Notes: generated from the letters alone by a model not told the origin. 64,000 bases of DNA from Branchiostoma floridae (GCF_000003815.2 NC_049996.1:7976012-8040011), one strand, 5' to 3'. Counted from the stretch's first letter, positions 12,420 through 24,567 are shown. Numbers and translations are program-made.

Positions 12420-13869
12420 AATATGTCTGGTGAGAAATCTATACAAATGAAATTATTAAAAACATGTCATCTACAGCATGGATATCTAGTCATTGATGTA
12501 GACGACTTTAGAGCCTGTGCGGTAGTTCTAACAAAAGACAGACGGCTTTGATATAAAGTACAAACAAGTATAATCTACTTTACACCACAAGTGATTTTGT
12601 GATATCAATTGAATATAAAACGACACCTCTGAAGTAGCTATACGCCTAATCAACAAATCAAACCCAAAAATGCATACGAAAACTACTTTGAAACTTTTAT
12701 TGATAATATTAAATTATCCATATATTATAATGCCAAACCATTGCAAAAAAACAAACAAGGAATAGAGAATCGTGTACAAATTTAAACCCATGACTACTAT
12801 AAAATTACTTACACGTTGAAAGGGACTTTTACGTCGCCTTATTCATCATATATATTGAAATTAAGAAGAGATAAAATAAACATAGTTTACATTGATTTGA
12901 ACCTTTTGATTCTAAAAGATTGTAACGAGTGGTTTGGGCCCTTAAGAAATGCATGCCCCTCTCTACAGTAATAACACTTACTCAGCAACGTGCCTAGACA
13001 TCTCCTGACATGTTATCAGGAAATAATAAATATATGTACATAACTATTTATTTGCATAATAAGCACGAAAAACTTATCATAATCTAATTAGAAATGATGG
13101 GCATTTGTAAATATACAGGGCAACAAAATCACTTGCACTTGGCATACAACAAAATTCCAAAGATTTATTGTAAGGAAAAAAATATGTTGTTGGCTTATGC
13201 GCAATAAGCGATCATCAGCTATTTCCAGAACGTAAAATTGACGTTATATGATAGTAGTATAAACATGATATTGTCAACACATGAAAATATTTTTCACAAG
13301 CATTGCAGTTTTCAAGTATTATTCAGCATTCTATGCTTTTCTGCCTAGCGCATTTCAAATCGCTATACTTATAATTCAATTTATTACATTGGTATTTAAT
13401 CAAAGTGATCTAGTTGTAATAGATTCCTCATATAAAGTTTCCAACATGCAATTTTTTTACATAAGCAAATGCATAAAACCATATAGAAATTAAATAACAA
13501 ATCGCCATCTTCTAGAGCAACAAGATCTGCCTAATGAATTCTGTTTACGATTCTCTATACCACATGTAAAGCCCAGTCACTAATGATAGAGATACAAAGT
13601 ATACACGATTTTTTTTACCTGTCAGCTATATATCCATGATTTACCCAGTAAGACATCATGAACTGATTTATTATAGTTAAAGATTAAAAAATAACAACAT
13701 AAATATCACGGCTCTGGTTGTATGTATCCCAAATACTCCAATTAAACAACGCTGGATTCAGGCATCGTAAATCTTCTGTTCTCTAGTTGCACTGAAGAAA
13801 TTTCTTGATTACACCATTCTAGTTTGAATGAAAAAAAATATATTTGTTTATTGGTATGGAGACAAATGT

Positions 13870-14069
13870 ATAACTAAGGTTATTGCCTTTCGTGTGGACA
13901 AGGTTTCTCAAAGCGAGATCCAATTCTTGTGTTTTAGGCATGGCTAGTGTAGCCCCCTCCCTCTCACACGCCTCCCTGGCGCCCCAGTAATTGGTTCGTC
14001 GGGAATCGAGCCGGATGCAGGTCGTGAGAAGTAGTTTGAATCCAGGTTGGCATCCATTTCCCGTCACAG
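13870..14069 (-). pseudogene. Truncated CTLD exon of gene B
   Basis: Acceptor TTGTTACAG is followed by a phase-1 start and the residues AVTGNGCQPGFK, TTCIRLDSRR, NYWGAREACEREGATLAMPK and ELDLALRNLVHT. This is near-identical to the gene C exon at 36,724. After GGTTATTG (reading plus) the sequence jumps to DNA that in unit 2 lies at about 35,140, beyond the last exon. A deletion of roughly 1.4 kb is the simplest explanation. Confidence 0.85.
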
Positions 14070-14099
14070 CTGTAACAACATGTGGAAGCCCATTTTTCA

Positions 14100-15597
14100 C
14101 CAAACGCAGGTGAAAAGAAATTGCTAATATTATAATTAAATAAGTACCGAAGAAACACATTGCAAAAGTATTTTATTTATCAAATGGTATTATCATTATT
14201 ATTGTTATCATAAAAATTAACATATGAAAATCGAAAGTGATTTGCCGGCTGAATCAATAGTTCTTTATGTTTCTCTAATCGTTGTTCGCAATTTAAGGTC
14301 TTGTTATTGTATTACTCCGAGTGGGCACTCACAAAGAATCCCTTCCAAAATATAAATGGGGCTCCAAAATCGAGTGTTTATGTAAATGTGAAAGTTGCCT
14401 TTAATCTCGATCTCCCCCATATCATATAGAAAGGAATTGAGATGAAAGGTTGTGTTTTTCTGACAGGATAGGGTGGGAAGGTTTCGGCAATCGAGCGAGT
14501 ATCGGACGTGTACGTTTGTCACGTAAGGATAGCCCATCTTTGTTGATAGTACTTATATGTAGTTATAGATGATATAAAGATCGATTCACCAGTCGGATTT
14601 TGGGAGACATTTTTTTTTCATTGATTGCTGAATACGTGCCCTGGCAATAAAAACTAAAACACCTCCGGCAGAAATGTTTCTTTATTGGATTTTCGCCCAT
14701 TAAAATTGCATATTTAAGCGTCATTGTAAATGAGACAACATAAGCCGGGTATGTAACCATAATATGTTACACTTTATACATATTATGTTATAATTTATCT
14801 GGTTGGTACTCATTGGGATGATGCTGTACATGTTACTGCTGCCTAGGGATACAGTAATATTCAGTAGAACCAAAATACTCTCGCATGGAGTACAGTATGT
14901 CATTTCTGCGATTCCGTTGCCTAAAACCGCCGAACTCAAGGAATACATTATCATTTTACGTTTTTATATAGGATATAACACTTCTGCTGTCAAAAGCAAC
15001 ATCGATGAGTTTGAAATGGCGCTACATACATTTAAATTGTCGGTCAAGAACACATTTTATCTATCATGACTTTACAAAACAAATTGAGCAGTTCAAGCTT
15101 TGTGTGCTAAACTAAAATGAAACTAGAGTTCCAAGATCTCATACTTCACGAAATTGTTTAAATCTTTTCGACTTTAGTGTTTTATTTTTCATTTTCAATT
15201 TGATTATGCAAATAAGACAATTATGTGCATAATTAGCATTACTAAATCGTAGCAGAGAATGCCATTTTAGTGTTCCCTCATTATCTAAGCAAATATCACA
15301 TCAGGTTTGCACGATTTACATCAAATAAGGTCTACCTTCGCTAAGATGTCTACATTGTAAGAATAAAAATCCTATCATTTACCACTATGGGATTAAGATA
15401 TTTCCAATTCAGATCGCCATTTGCATAATTGATATATGTTGACAATTCTCTCTTTCTCAGTTACATATGTAACAAGTTTAAATGAAATTTCATAAAATGC
15501 AGTTAAGTTATAAACTTATTATCAATCATGCAAAACAGCTGTTGGTTTGCATACATAATATCTCACTTAGGCCATCTACATACCAAAAATATGATAA
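14100..15597. mobile_element. Unit-1-specific 1.5-kb insertion, unclassified
   Basis: In unit 2 the sequence GAAGCCCATTTTTGAC passes directly into TATTCGTCAACACG. In unit 1 the same two sides are separated by about 1.5 kb of A+T-rich DNA. A fragment near 15,118-15,150 resembles sequence at 25,535-25,575, hinting at a dispersed repeat. No coding frame or clear terminal repeats were found. Confidence 0.5.
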
Positions 15598-16839
15598 TTC
15601 GTCAGCACGTTATCGATTTCTTCTTGTCTAAAGTTATTTCTAATATTTCGGAGTTCCAAAAAAGTCGCTAGTGGGTCTTAACTTACCCTCTGTCTCATGG
15701 GGTATCTGCCAATCAAGCATCAGAACCATAGCATATCTAGAACATGAGTACCTGTAAAAAAAGGACGTTCTCTGCAGTACCTTAGCAAGTCTCTAGACGG
15801 CGCATTATCGAACTTGACCTTCGTTTTCCTAACCTTTCAAATCTACCAAATATTATCAGGATCCATCTAAGGCTTGGTTTATGCTGTTTGTACACACAAA
15901 AACACGAAAACAAAAAAAACCTGCGTTGAAGGTAAAAATGTGTTCACACTGTCATAGTTAAAGGTCACAGTTAAAGGACCAAACAAGGCCAGGCTATAAA
16001 GGAATGCACGAAGCATTTCAGCGTTAACGACAAAGCAGTGTTGCCCACCTTCATTTGCCGTAGATGCATTAGCCTCAGAATGCACGCTGGTCGGAGGTAA
16101 CCAAATCTGTGATAAAAAGGAAGCAACGTTTTTCTTTCTCCATAGGTATACAGTTGAAAGTTTCAAAAAAGTTTATTTTGCATCATATTTTAGCGTATTA
16201 ATCTATATAAACATTAAGAACTGCCATCTACAAGGACACGTAAAATTTTGGCCATCTGACATATATTTGTTACCCTTTTTAAGTAACAAAAGCAACGAAG
16301 TCCATACATTACAACTGCATTAAAATTTAGCTGCTTAACCCATTTAAAAGTATCATCATATATCAAACGCATTTAGTTTATATCTAATAACCAGATAGAC
16401 AGGCATTGATAAATATTTGTGACAATTAGGTAACACTTAATGTTTCATAAGCAATTTATGAAAAACAAAAAGGAGACAAAAGTTACTGCTTATACACTTG
16501 CGCATGTCTTGCAAAATTCATTTGCAATGTTTCAACTTCCAAAGAAAAAGGCCCAAGGCACTACAAAGTGGTAGTTATGAATTAGTAGGAAATCCCGTAT
16601 ATTTTTGTTTAAGAATGTTGAAACAACCAGCGTTAACTGATTTCACCTCAGTCACAGTTGGCTCTGTCGTTGATATATTTGAATGTGGAATCGCCGTCGT
16701 GAGATTATAACCGTCTGCCTGCTGGACTCAAAAATATGTGAATGCATTTCTGATTAAAAACTACAGAACAATATTTAAAAAAAAACTTTAGAAACTATCA
16801 TCATTATAACTTAGTCGATAGTTTCTGCAGATGTCAGTA

Positions 16840-17340
16840 AAACAAGAAATCTTTTAAGAAAAGCTGTGCATTGCCGCGTATTTTATGACTGAACTGCTGA
16901 GAGCGACACCTAGCTTCTTCAGTAGGAAATGCAGCAAAAGGGGATATTGGAAATTTACCTCATTATCATAATTTATGTCACATGAATTATTGGCACATTA
17001 AACAGGTTTTGTAAAACTTTTTGACCCACAATGAATATGCATTATTTTTCATTACAAAATAAGTTCCTTCTGATGCAATTTTTGATATATCTTTATATAA
17101 ACATGGTGAGTTAAAGCGTAGATTTATTACGCTGGACCACATACAGTAACATGCGTCTAGAAGAGCGTTTTAATACTCGCCTGGAATGTACCATTGTCTA
17201 ACTAAGCCATGAAACTCGGCAAGGAAAGAAGGGCCTTTGGAAGGGGCTTTGGAAGGGCTGGGTTAAAAGGTCCGTCCATTGATCCAACCATGGAAGAAAG
17301 CTGGCATAAGGCATTGCCGCTGGCGCGGCAATGCAAAAAT
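16840..17340 (+). mobile_element. MITE-like repeat, copy 1
   Basis: Perfect 12-bp inverted termini TGCATTGCCGCG (16,867-16,878) and CGCGGCAATGCA (17,324-17,335), with an extra hairpin at the right end (GCATTGCCG...CGGCAATGC). Shared flanking bases extend it to about 16,840-17,340. It is absent from the matching place in unit 2 (about 37,970), so it inserted after the duplication. A second, inverted copy occupies 18,600-24,567 and is itself interrupted by a LINE. Confidence 0.7.
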
Positions 17341-18988
17341 GACAAGGCCTTATATGTTAATTATCTTCCTAGATATAAAACATAGACAAAGTAAAACTCA
17401 AAGATCAGAAATTAATATAAATATGAAAATACATAGATATATTGCATAGGTACGGGTCCCCTGAAATTTCATTCGGGAACAGTAGGGGTGTCTTATGAAA
17501 AAAGGGCGTCGTTTTCATGTTTTTGGGCCTGCAAGTAAATTGGATGGATATGTACACATACAGATAAGTCAGCAGAGAGGTTCATTTCCAAAACAAATAA
17601 AACAGTCTGTGATTACATTGTTTTTCATAATATGAATTTCAATCTATGTAACATTTAACATTTAACATTAAACATTATTTTCCTATGTAAATATATAAAA
17701 ATTACGTTATCAAATGATATCACATATTAAACATGGAAGCAAGTGAAAGCAATCCGCACCATGAATTGACTATGTCAATGTGGACGTTACACGCAATAAA
17801 TAAATAAAAAGTTCAGTATTTCTAATGAAAGTTTAAAGTCTTCAAAGTCTTGTTATTATTTGGAACACCGAACAAAAAGGGAGAAGCCTGACAACATATC
17901 AATGAAAAGTTACCTTAACTTTTAAGTACATAACAAAGAAAAAAATAACCAGGTTATTATCTGCTTCATTCTCCGGTGCTGCCGTGAAAATAAGACCTAC
18001 AACAACCCCTGCAGTAATCAAGGTCGTCACTGCAACAGCGATGATAAATCCACGGCATAGATATGAGCTGGAAAAGATGGAGCACATCTTTGTCGAATCT
18101 GTGAAAGATAAACATTTTTACTGCTACAAGATGAGTCTGCTAAATTAATCTCCTGCTTAGTATCAAAACATATTTTGTTGGTTGTTAAAGGTCTTCTTAT
18201 TGTTGACCTGCATGGTTAACTTCTTTTTGCTCAAGCTTACTGGGTGCCAATATGGTATTTTATTGACAACGTTCATATGTAAAGAAATTTGATGCTTTTA
18301 ATTTAAACGGCTAACAGTAAAAATCCAAAAAGCCCTGCGTAAGTCAAGAAGGGAGCATAAAAAACTGCTGTTCTGTTATAAATGATATCTTAAATGTTTA
18401 TACTGATGACACAATAATATAACTTTGGATTCCCAATTCGCCCCTCGGCAGACAAGGTATGTAAGGTAAAGCTTTTTAGGCACAGTCGGCAGGGCTGCAT
18501 GTATTACGTTAGAACAGTCATGAAAACAACACAATGATTTAAGTTAAATAGTTTTGTCGTTTTTGTCTTAAATGTGTTGTTTAAATCTTGCTGATGCTGT
18601 TTTTGCCTTGCCGCCAGGCAAGGCTTTACGCCAGCTTTTTTCCATGGATCAATGGACGGACCTTTTAACCCAGCCCTTCCAAAGCCCCTTCCAAAGGCCC
18701 GTTTTTAATGGGGGTATAACAAAATCAAAAAAGAAAGAAAACTAGACAAGAGAGACAAGACGTTTTTTCACTGTTTTCATTTTTTTTTACATCATTTCAA
18801 AGAACATACAAGAGAAGAAGGAAAGAAAAAGGGATGTGTCAAGCTACCCACAACAGGTTACTTGTCCGCCGAGCTCCCACCAACCCACTCCTGCCAACTT
18901 GACACATCCAAATAAAAAAAGACATACGAAACGTACAAGACAGACAGTTCATACCAGACTGATACGACTACAGGGGGGAAGCAGGGGA

Positions 18989-21900
18989 TTAAAAGCGTAG
19001 TCGCAGTTTTCCCCCGTCGACCCTCGCCCACTGCACTGAGCACCACAGAGACATAAACGTTGTTTCGTTCAGACGTACAAAGTCAAGCTTTATTTTTGAG
19101 CGGAGGCACTCCTTGATGTATGGGACCATCTCGACATGAGTCGAAAAGGTCTTGTCAAAGAGTGCTTCACAACGTGAGGACCATATGCGTTTCCTCGCGA
19201 CGGCCAGGGTGTAGGTGATAGCATCTATCTTGCATTTTTTCCATGAGGGTGGCAGGATGCCATAGATAACCATCTGTTTATTTATTCGGAAGTCTGACAT
19301 GACCCACCTCCTGAGAAATCCCTCCACCCAAGTCCATGTTAGCAGCACTTCGCTGCAGTACCACATGGCGTGCTCTACAGTTTCGTGGCCTTTACAATTC
19401 TGCCTTGGACAAGTTCCCGAGCGAATGTAACCCCAGTTCGAGCAAAGCAGGGCATTCGTTTTGAGGGCGTGGTGTGCAACCAGCCATGCAGTGTCCTTCA
19501 GTCTGTTCTCCAGGAGTGGGTGTTGAACAGATTGGAAGGTTAATGGCCAGGGAACAGAACGCTTGTTAAGACAGACGCTTGGAACGTGAGCATCCTTCTT
19601 CAGAAGACTGTCGTATAGAGACCGCGTAGTGCACCCGGGGTCCCACTTTTTAGAGGGGGATGCCTCTACGAGTTCAGATACCAGGGACTGTAGAGCTTTG
19701 TAGTGGGGAGGGGCATTCGGGGAGTGGGGCATGTTATTGGACCATGTTGACGGGTCGAAACGTCTAATGAAAATACCGAGCCAGTACCTGGCGAGCTGCA
19801 CCCAAGGTAAGTCTTCCTGGGACATGATGTCCGAGAAAGGCCGACTGTACAGACATTTTGCCTTCTTTGCTATGTCGATTAGGCCCCAGCCGCCCTTCTC
19901 AGGAGGAAGGTAGATGGTATTTCGGCTGATCATCTCCCGCTTTTTGTCCCAGAAAAAGGCGAACAGTGCGGTATTGATTTCCTTCATGACCGAATCAGGA
20001 GGGGTGAACACCGACGCCAGGTACCACAGTTTGGCTGTGGCTAGAGAGTTTGCCACTGTCACTTTGCCTGTAAAGGAGAGGGATCTGGCTCCCCATCCTT
20101 GTAAGGTTTCAACAAATTTGCGTTTACCATCCTTCCAGTTGGTTAGGGGCATGTCAATGTTGCCAAAGACCCCACCAAGCAGACGGATGGACCCAGATGT
20201 CCATTTTATTTGTACAGGGGTGTCTGTTCTATTTCTCCATTTCCCCAGCCATAACCCCTCACACTTGTCTAGGTTCAACATTGAGCCTGAGCCTCTGTTG
20301 TACAGCCCGACAAGGTCAAACAGCCTGACGATAGAGTCGTCTGATGTCAGGAAGGCAGAGTTATCATCTGCATACAGAGACATTTTGGCTTCGTAGCCGC
20401 CTGGGAGTTTTACTCCATGCACCTCAGAGTCTTTGCGGACTGTCGCCGCAAACGGCTCAAGAGAGATTGCATACAACAGTGGCGAAAGTGGGCATCCCTG
20501 CCGCACTCCCCTTGTTAGGGCGAAGGGAGACGACAGGGAGCCATTCACCAAAACGGAACTGGAGATGTCGTTGTAAAGTATTGAAACCCACTTCCCAAAG
20601 GAAGGTCCAAATCCCATTCGTGCGAGAGTCTGTTGTAGAAAGGAGATGTTGACACGGTCAAAGGCTTTTGCTTGATCAAGGGAGACAATAGCACATTCGA
20701 TGTTATTGTTATTTGCGTAAACAACTATGTCTCGTGTGAGTCGGAGGTTGCACTGGATCGACCTTCCTGGTACACCACAGGTTTGGTCCGGGTGCAACAC
20801 CGACGCTATTACAGACTGAAGGCGGTTATTAAGAACTTTAGTCAAAATTTTGTAGTCGGTGTTTAGGAGGGAGATTGGTCTCCTGTTCTTGGGGTCCAAT
20901 TCGTCTCCCTTCTTTGGCAACAGTGTCAAAACCCCAAACTTCTGGCTGGAGGAAAGTTCTCCAGCATCAAGAGCTTCTTGAAACACCTTCAGGAGGTCGT
21001 CGGCAATCAGATGCCAGAAGGTCGTGTAGAACTCTTTGGGTAGACCATCACTGCCCGGGCATTTATTATTTTGCATGCTGCGGACTGAGTTTAACATTTT
21101 GTCGGTTGAGAGAGGGGCCTCCAATGCTTGGGCCTCCTCTGGGGTCAATGTGTTTTCAAGGTTGTCACAAAGCTGGTCAGAGGCAACCGGGTCCACTGGT
21201 TCCTCAGCAAACAGCTCTGCGTAGAATTCGTAGAAAACATTTGCGATTTCGTCATCCTCATGGACAACTTGTCCCATTGAGTCTCGTATGGCACAGATCC
21301 TTTTCTTCTTGCCGTTGGAAGCGGCCTGCTTTAGAAAGAAGGACGTGCACTTTTCCCCCTCCTCAAACTGTTTGATTCGGGACCTGACGATGGCGCCCTG
21401 AGCTTCAGAGGTTGCCAACTCTGACAGTGCGTCTTTCGTGGTCTTATATTGTCTCAGGACATCAGGTGAGACCGCACCAGCATTAAGCTGGTTGGTCAGA
21501 TCCCCTAAAGTGTTGTTCAGTTGGTAACGAACTTCTCTTTTGTCTTTGGCTATCTTACATGAGTGCTTAATAAACAAGGAGCGGGTTCGGTCTTTGACGT
21601 CATCCCACCAAGATCTCAGGGAAGGGTAACCTAACTTCAAAGTCTGCCAGTCCTTGTAGGACGCAGTGAAGTCCGACTGGACTTCTTTGTTCTTTAGGAT
21701 GGAAACATTGCACTTCCACATGGAAGACTTCTTTTTAGCTGTTGGAAGCACATCAATTCCCACACAATCGTGGTCTGTGAAGTATGCAGGCCGGAAAAAA
21801 TGGCCAGAGACGGGCAGATTGTTGGATGAGTAAAGTCTATCCAGTCGACATGCTACAGCGTTATCAGGTTGACGCCACGTATATACGCGCCCATCCGGAT

Positions 21901-22495
21901 TCAGCTGCCTCCATGAGTCATGTAGGTTGTGACTAGCACAGAGGTTCTTTAGAATTTTCGAACCTCCAGAACTACGACTTGGATTCCCCCCTCTTTTATC
22001 TAGGCTGGGAGACTCAATGCAGTTGAAATCCCCACAAAGGACCGTGGACTCAGAGTAGGATAAGAAATTGCCTAGACCACGGAAAAATGTGGATCGTTCA
22101 GCTGCATCATTCGGTGCGTATACGTTGCACACTCGAAGAGAGCGCGTGCCGTCAGCCAGGACTGCGGAAACTACGCGACCCTCATCATCGCAGAATTTCT
22201 TAGTTATTTTCAAGTCAAGGGATGGAGAAAGCAGGATGCCTACACCTCTAGAATTGGGCGTACCAAGGCTCCATAGGGCCTGCCCTCCCCATTCCTTTTC
22301 CCACTTAGTAGTTTCATCCACATGGGTAATGTGACTCTCTTGCAGGCAAACAATATCAAATTTGTGTTGTCTGCAATAGTCGTATACCTGTTTGCGTTTG
22401 TTGGGATTGCGCATCCCGCAAACGTTTAAGGTTGCTATAACCACCATCGTTAACATAAAGAAGGCATTGAGCCTATGCATATTTTGGGGCATCAT
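18989..22495 (-). CDS. LINE ORF2: endonuclease and reverse transcriptase
   Basis: Open frame of 1168 codons. Residues about 20-245 are an apurinic-type endonuclease, with ATLNVCGMRN, QES at 52-54, GDFNCI at 155-160 and TDHD near 240. Residues about 440-760 are the reverse transcriptase, with NNKCPGSDG, RRPISLLNTDYKILTK, QAKAFD near 610, GVRQGCPLSPLLY and YADD at 708-711. Further on come FFWDKKRE near 847 and a Cys/His cluster at about 1029-1047 (CPRQNCKGHETVEHAMWYC). It nicks target DNA and copies the element RNA at the site. All catalytic motifs are present. The start codon overlaps the ORF1 stop as TAATG, which points to coupled termination and reinitiation. Confidence 0.92.
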   Translation of the reverse strand: MMPQNMHRLNAFFMLTMVVIATLNVCGMRNPNKRKQVYDYCRQHKFDIVCLQESHITHVDETTKWEKEWGGQALWSLGTPNSRGVGILLSPSLDLKITKKFCDDEGRVVSAVLADGTRSLRVCNVYAPNDAAERSTFFRGLGNFLSYSESTVLCGDFNCIESPSLDKRGGNPSRSSGGSKILKNLCASHNLHDSWRQLNPDGRVYTWRQPDNAVACRLDRLYSSNNLPVSGHFFRPAYFTDHDCVGIDVLPTAKKKSSMWKCNVSILKNKEVQSDFTASYKDWQTLKLGYPSLRSWWDDVKDRTRSLFIKHSCKIAKDKREVRYQLNNTLGDLTNQLNAGAVSPDVLRQYKTTKDALSELATSEAQGAIVRSRIKQFEEGEKCTSFFLKQAASNGKKKRICAIRDSMGQVVHEDDEIANVFYEFYAELFAEEPVDPVASDQLCDNLENTLTPEEAQALEAPLSTDKMLNSVRSMQNNKCPGSDGLPKEFYTTFWHLIADDLLKVFQEALDAGELSSSQKFGVLTLLPKKGDELDPKNRRPISLLNTDYKILTKVLNNRLQSVIASVLHPDQTCGVPGRSIQCNLRLTRDIVVYANNNNIECAIVSLDQAKAFDRVNISFLQQTLARMGFGPSFGKWVSILYNDISSSVLVNGSLSSPFALTRGVRQGCPLSPLLYAISLEPFAATVRKDSEVHGVKLPGGYEAKMSLYADDNSAFLTSDDSIVRLFDLVGLYNRGSGSMLNLDKCEGLWLGKWRNRTDTPVQIKWTSGSIRLLGGVFGNIDMPLTNWKDGKRKFVETLQGWGARSLSFTGKVTVANSLATAKLWYLASVFTPPDSVMKEINTALFAFFWDKKREMISRNTIYLPPEKGGWGLIDIAKKAKCLYSRPFSDIMSQEDLPWVQLARYWLGIFIRRFDPSTWSNNMPHSPNAPPHYKALQSLVSELVEASPSKKWDPGCTTRSLYDSLLKKDAHVPSVCLNKRSVPWPLTFQSVQHPLLENRLKDTAWLVAHHALKTNALLCSNWGYIRSGTCPRQNCKGHETVEHAMWYCSEVLLTWTWVEGFLRRWVMSDFRINKQMVIYGILPPSWKKCKIDAITYTLAVARKRIWSSRCEALFDKTFSTHVEMVPYIKECLRSKIKLDFVRLNETTFMSLWCSVQWARVDGGKLRLRF

Positions 22496-23794
22496 TATAG
22501 AGATTCTCCAGATGACGTGAACTCGTCGATGGCTAGCTCTCCTGATAAGGGAAGGTCGTAACCGGGACTATGAGGGCCCTTCGTTACTGTCGACGGCTCA
22601 CTCTTTCTTTTTGGGCTGACTTCTTCGTCGGAAGGCGCAGGCCTTTTAGAGGTCTGCTGGTCGACTTCCATCGCGTCAGATGACGGGTCTCCAGTATGTG
22701 GGGGCCTTCTTCTTGGCCACCACATTTTTGACTGGTGTCTGACTCTGAGACTCTTCGACCTCGTTGTTCTGTTTGCGGCCATTTTTGGCCTTGCCCTTGC
22801 GCTTCTTGCGCTTCTTGTTGCGAGGATGGGCTGTTTCTTGCTCCCCGTTTGGTTCAATGCGCTCCGCAGAGCTCGGAGATGGTTGGGTTGCTTCAAGAAG
22901 CAGCTCCCTTTCTTTCTCCGTCAGTTCGTCAGAGGAAGCAAATTCCTCGGCGGAATCATCTTCCCCGCTCTCCTCCGACCCAGAGTCGCTGGAGTCAGTC
23001 TCGTTTGTTTGCTCACTCTGACTCTTACCACTGGAGACAGTCTCGTTTACTTGAGACTGCTCACTCTGACCAGGGGTCTTAGCACTGGCCACGGTTGCCT
23101 CAGCAGCCGGACCGCTGGTCCACTTATTGTCAGGCAGCAGTTTGTTGGCATATGACGTGGGGCACCGACGTGCGGTGTGTCCCTCCTTGCCGCACTGATT
23201 ACAGACTACTTGATTGCTGCATTCCGCAGAGGTATGCCCAATCAGTTGGCATTTGTTACAGAAGATGACAGTACATTGTGCTGCCTCGTGCCCTTCCTGG
23301 TAACATTTCAGACATGTTCTTTGTTGTCCGACATACCGGAAAAAGGCTAACCGACCGTCTGCTAACCTCCAAGAGGACGGGATGTTTGCCCCTGGTTTGA
23401 GTATAACCTTGTACTGCCTGTTCCCATTACGGACAGTAGGTCTGTCCCTGTAGGTGGTCATACGGGAAGCCAGGACCTGTCCATAACGGGATAGCCAGTG
23501 CCGTACGTGATTGTCATCAAACTCGTCCGGTATACGGGTTGCTGTGACGACTGTCTCAGCACTTCCGTACACACGGACATCTAAGTACTGTAGTGCCGAG
23601 AGTTTACCCCCATACAACTTTCTATCGTGAAGCGTACGGAAGGTCAAATCAAAAGACGTAGCGTTCAGCGCTTGCACTGTCTGGAGACTGGATGTAGGTA
23701 TCCCCACAGAGTCCAGGAGTGCCCAGGTCTCCTGCTCAGATAGCTTGTCTTTCTGAGCGGTATACGTAACGCAAATTGAGTTGTCTCTCCTCAT
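22495..23794 (-). pseudogene. LINE ORF1: zinc-knuckle RNA-binding protein, one frameshift
   Basis: The frame starting at 23,794 gives 372 residues. An N-terminal domain of about 150 residues is followed by three CCHC knuckles (residues 161-174, 179-192, 198-211), then an acidic Ser/Glu-rich region and a basic KKRKKRKGK stretch. It stops at 22,676. The other frame, open to 22,495, carries what looks like the true C-terminus. The two meet at a run of five identical bases at 22,700-22,704 (C in sense), so a one-base length change there explains the break. It may be a mutation, a sequencing error or, less likely, programmed shifting. The second frame ends exactly where ORF2 begins. Confidence 0.8.
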
Positions 23795-24567
23795 TTTGCC
23801 TAGTCCAAAATCAGTCTATTTCTCTGTGGAGTATATGGAAGGTTCCTTCTAGGGTCTCCAGAAACCCCTTTTAGAGCCCCGGAATGCCACCTATTCTAAA
23901 AATAGCGATTGACCCAGAAAAACAGTGGCACCAGGCGGTGTGCTTGGACTGTACCAACCCCTTCACCCACTATGGCCGGGGGGCGAGGGTACAGAAACAG
24001 CTCAAAACACCACAAATTCGATTCGAAGCGAAACAAGACTATGTAGGAATGTTGGCACAAACCTGCTTTCCTTTCCTACAAAGTAGGAAGAGTATCCCTT
24101 CACGGGCAAGGGAAATATCTACCGGCAAAGATTGCACGTGTCCACCTACCCTCGTCTAGCGGCCCTTCCAAAGGCCCTTCTTTCCTTGCCGAGTTTCATG
24201 GCTTAGTTAGACAATGGTACATTCCAGACGAGTATTAAAACGCTCTTCTAGACGCATGTTACTGTATGTGGTCCAGCGTAATAAATCTACGCTTTAACTC
24301 ACCATGTTCATATAAATATATATCACAAATTGCATCAGAAGGAACTTAGTTTGTAATAAAAAATAATGCATATTCATTGTGGGTCAAAAAGTTTTACAAA
24401 ACCTGTTTAATGTGCCAATAATTCATCTGACATAAATTATGATAATGAGGGGGAGGGGGGCGACATGTGGAACTCGGGATTTTTAAGCGTAGAATCTAGT
24501 CTAACTTACCAAAATAACATAAAATACGCGGCAAGGCACAGCTTTTTTAAAAAGATTTCTTGTTTGG

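Larger units (their letters stand above)
18701..24162 (-). mobile_element. Full-length non-LTR retrotransposon (Tx1/L1-like), 5.46 kb
   Basis: The element is flanked by the 15-bp duplication CCCTTCCAAAGGCCC at 18,686-18,700 and 24,163-24,177. The uninterrupted site is visible in MITE copy 1 (near 17,230). On the minus strand it has a 5' leader of about 370 bp, ORF1 with zinc knuckles, ORF2 with endonuclease and reverse transcriptase, a 3' untranslated region of about 290 bp, and a short A-rich end. The Tx1/L1 assignment rests on the FFWDKKRE and GGWGLIDI region and the zinc-knuckle ORF1. It sits in intron 1 of gene B. Confidence 0.9.
18600..24567 (-). mobile_element. MITE-like repeat, copy 2, inverted and split by a LINE
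   Basis: The reverse complement of 18,600-18,700 plus 24,163-24,567 reproduces the repeat at 16,840-17,340, including both hairpin termini (TGCCTTGCCGC form). About 150 bp in the middle are diverged. The two halves are separated by the retrotransposon at 18,701-24,162. Copies 1 and 2 face each other, with the membrane exon of gene B between them. Confidence 0.7.

Noticed and set aside
15879-16166. 95-codon minus-strand frame
   Set aside because: Only its middle (16,049-16,106) is a conserved stalk exon; the rest is intron read-through.
19731-21375. Several plus-strand frames of 60-166 codons
   Set aside because: They lie antisense to the LINE ORF2, whose reading is certain.
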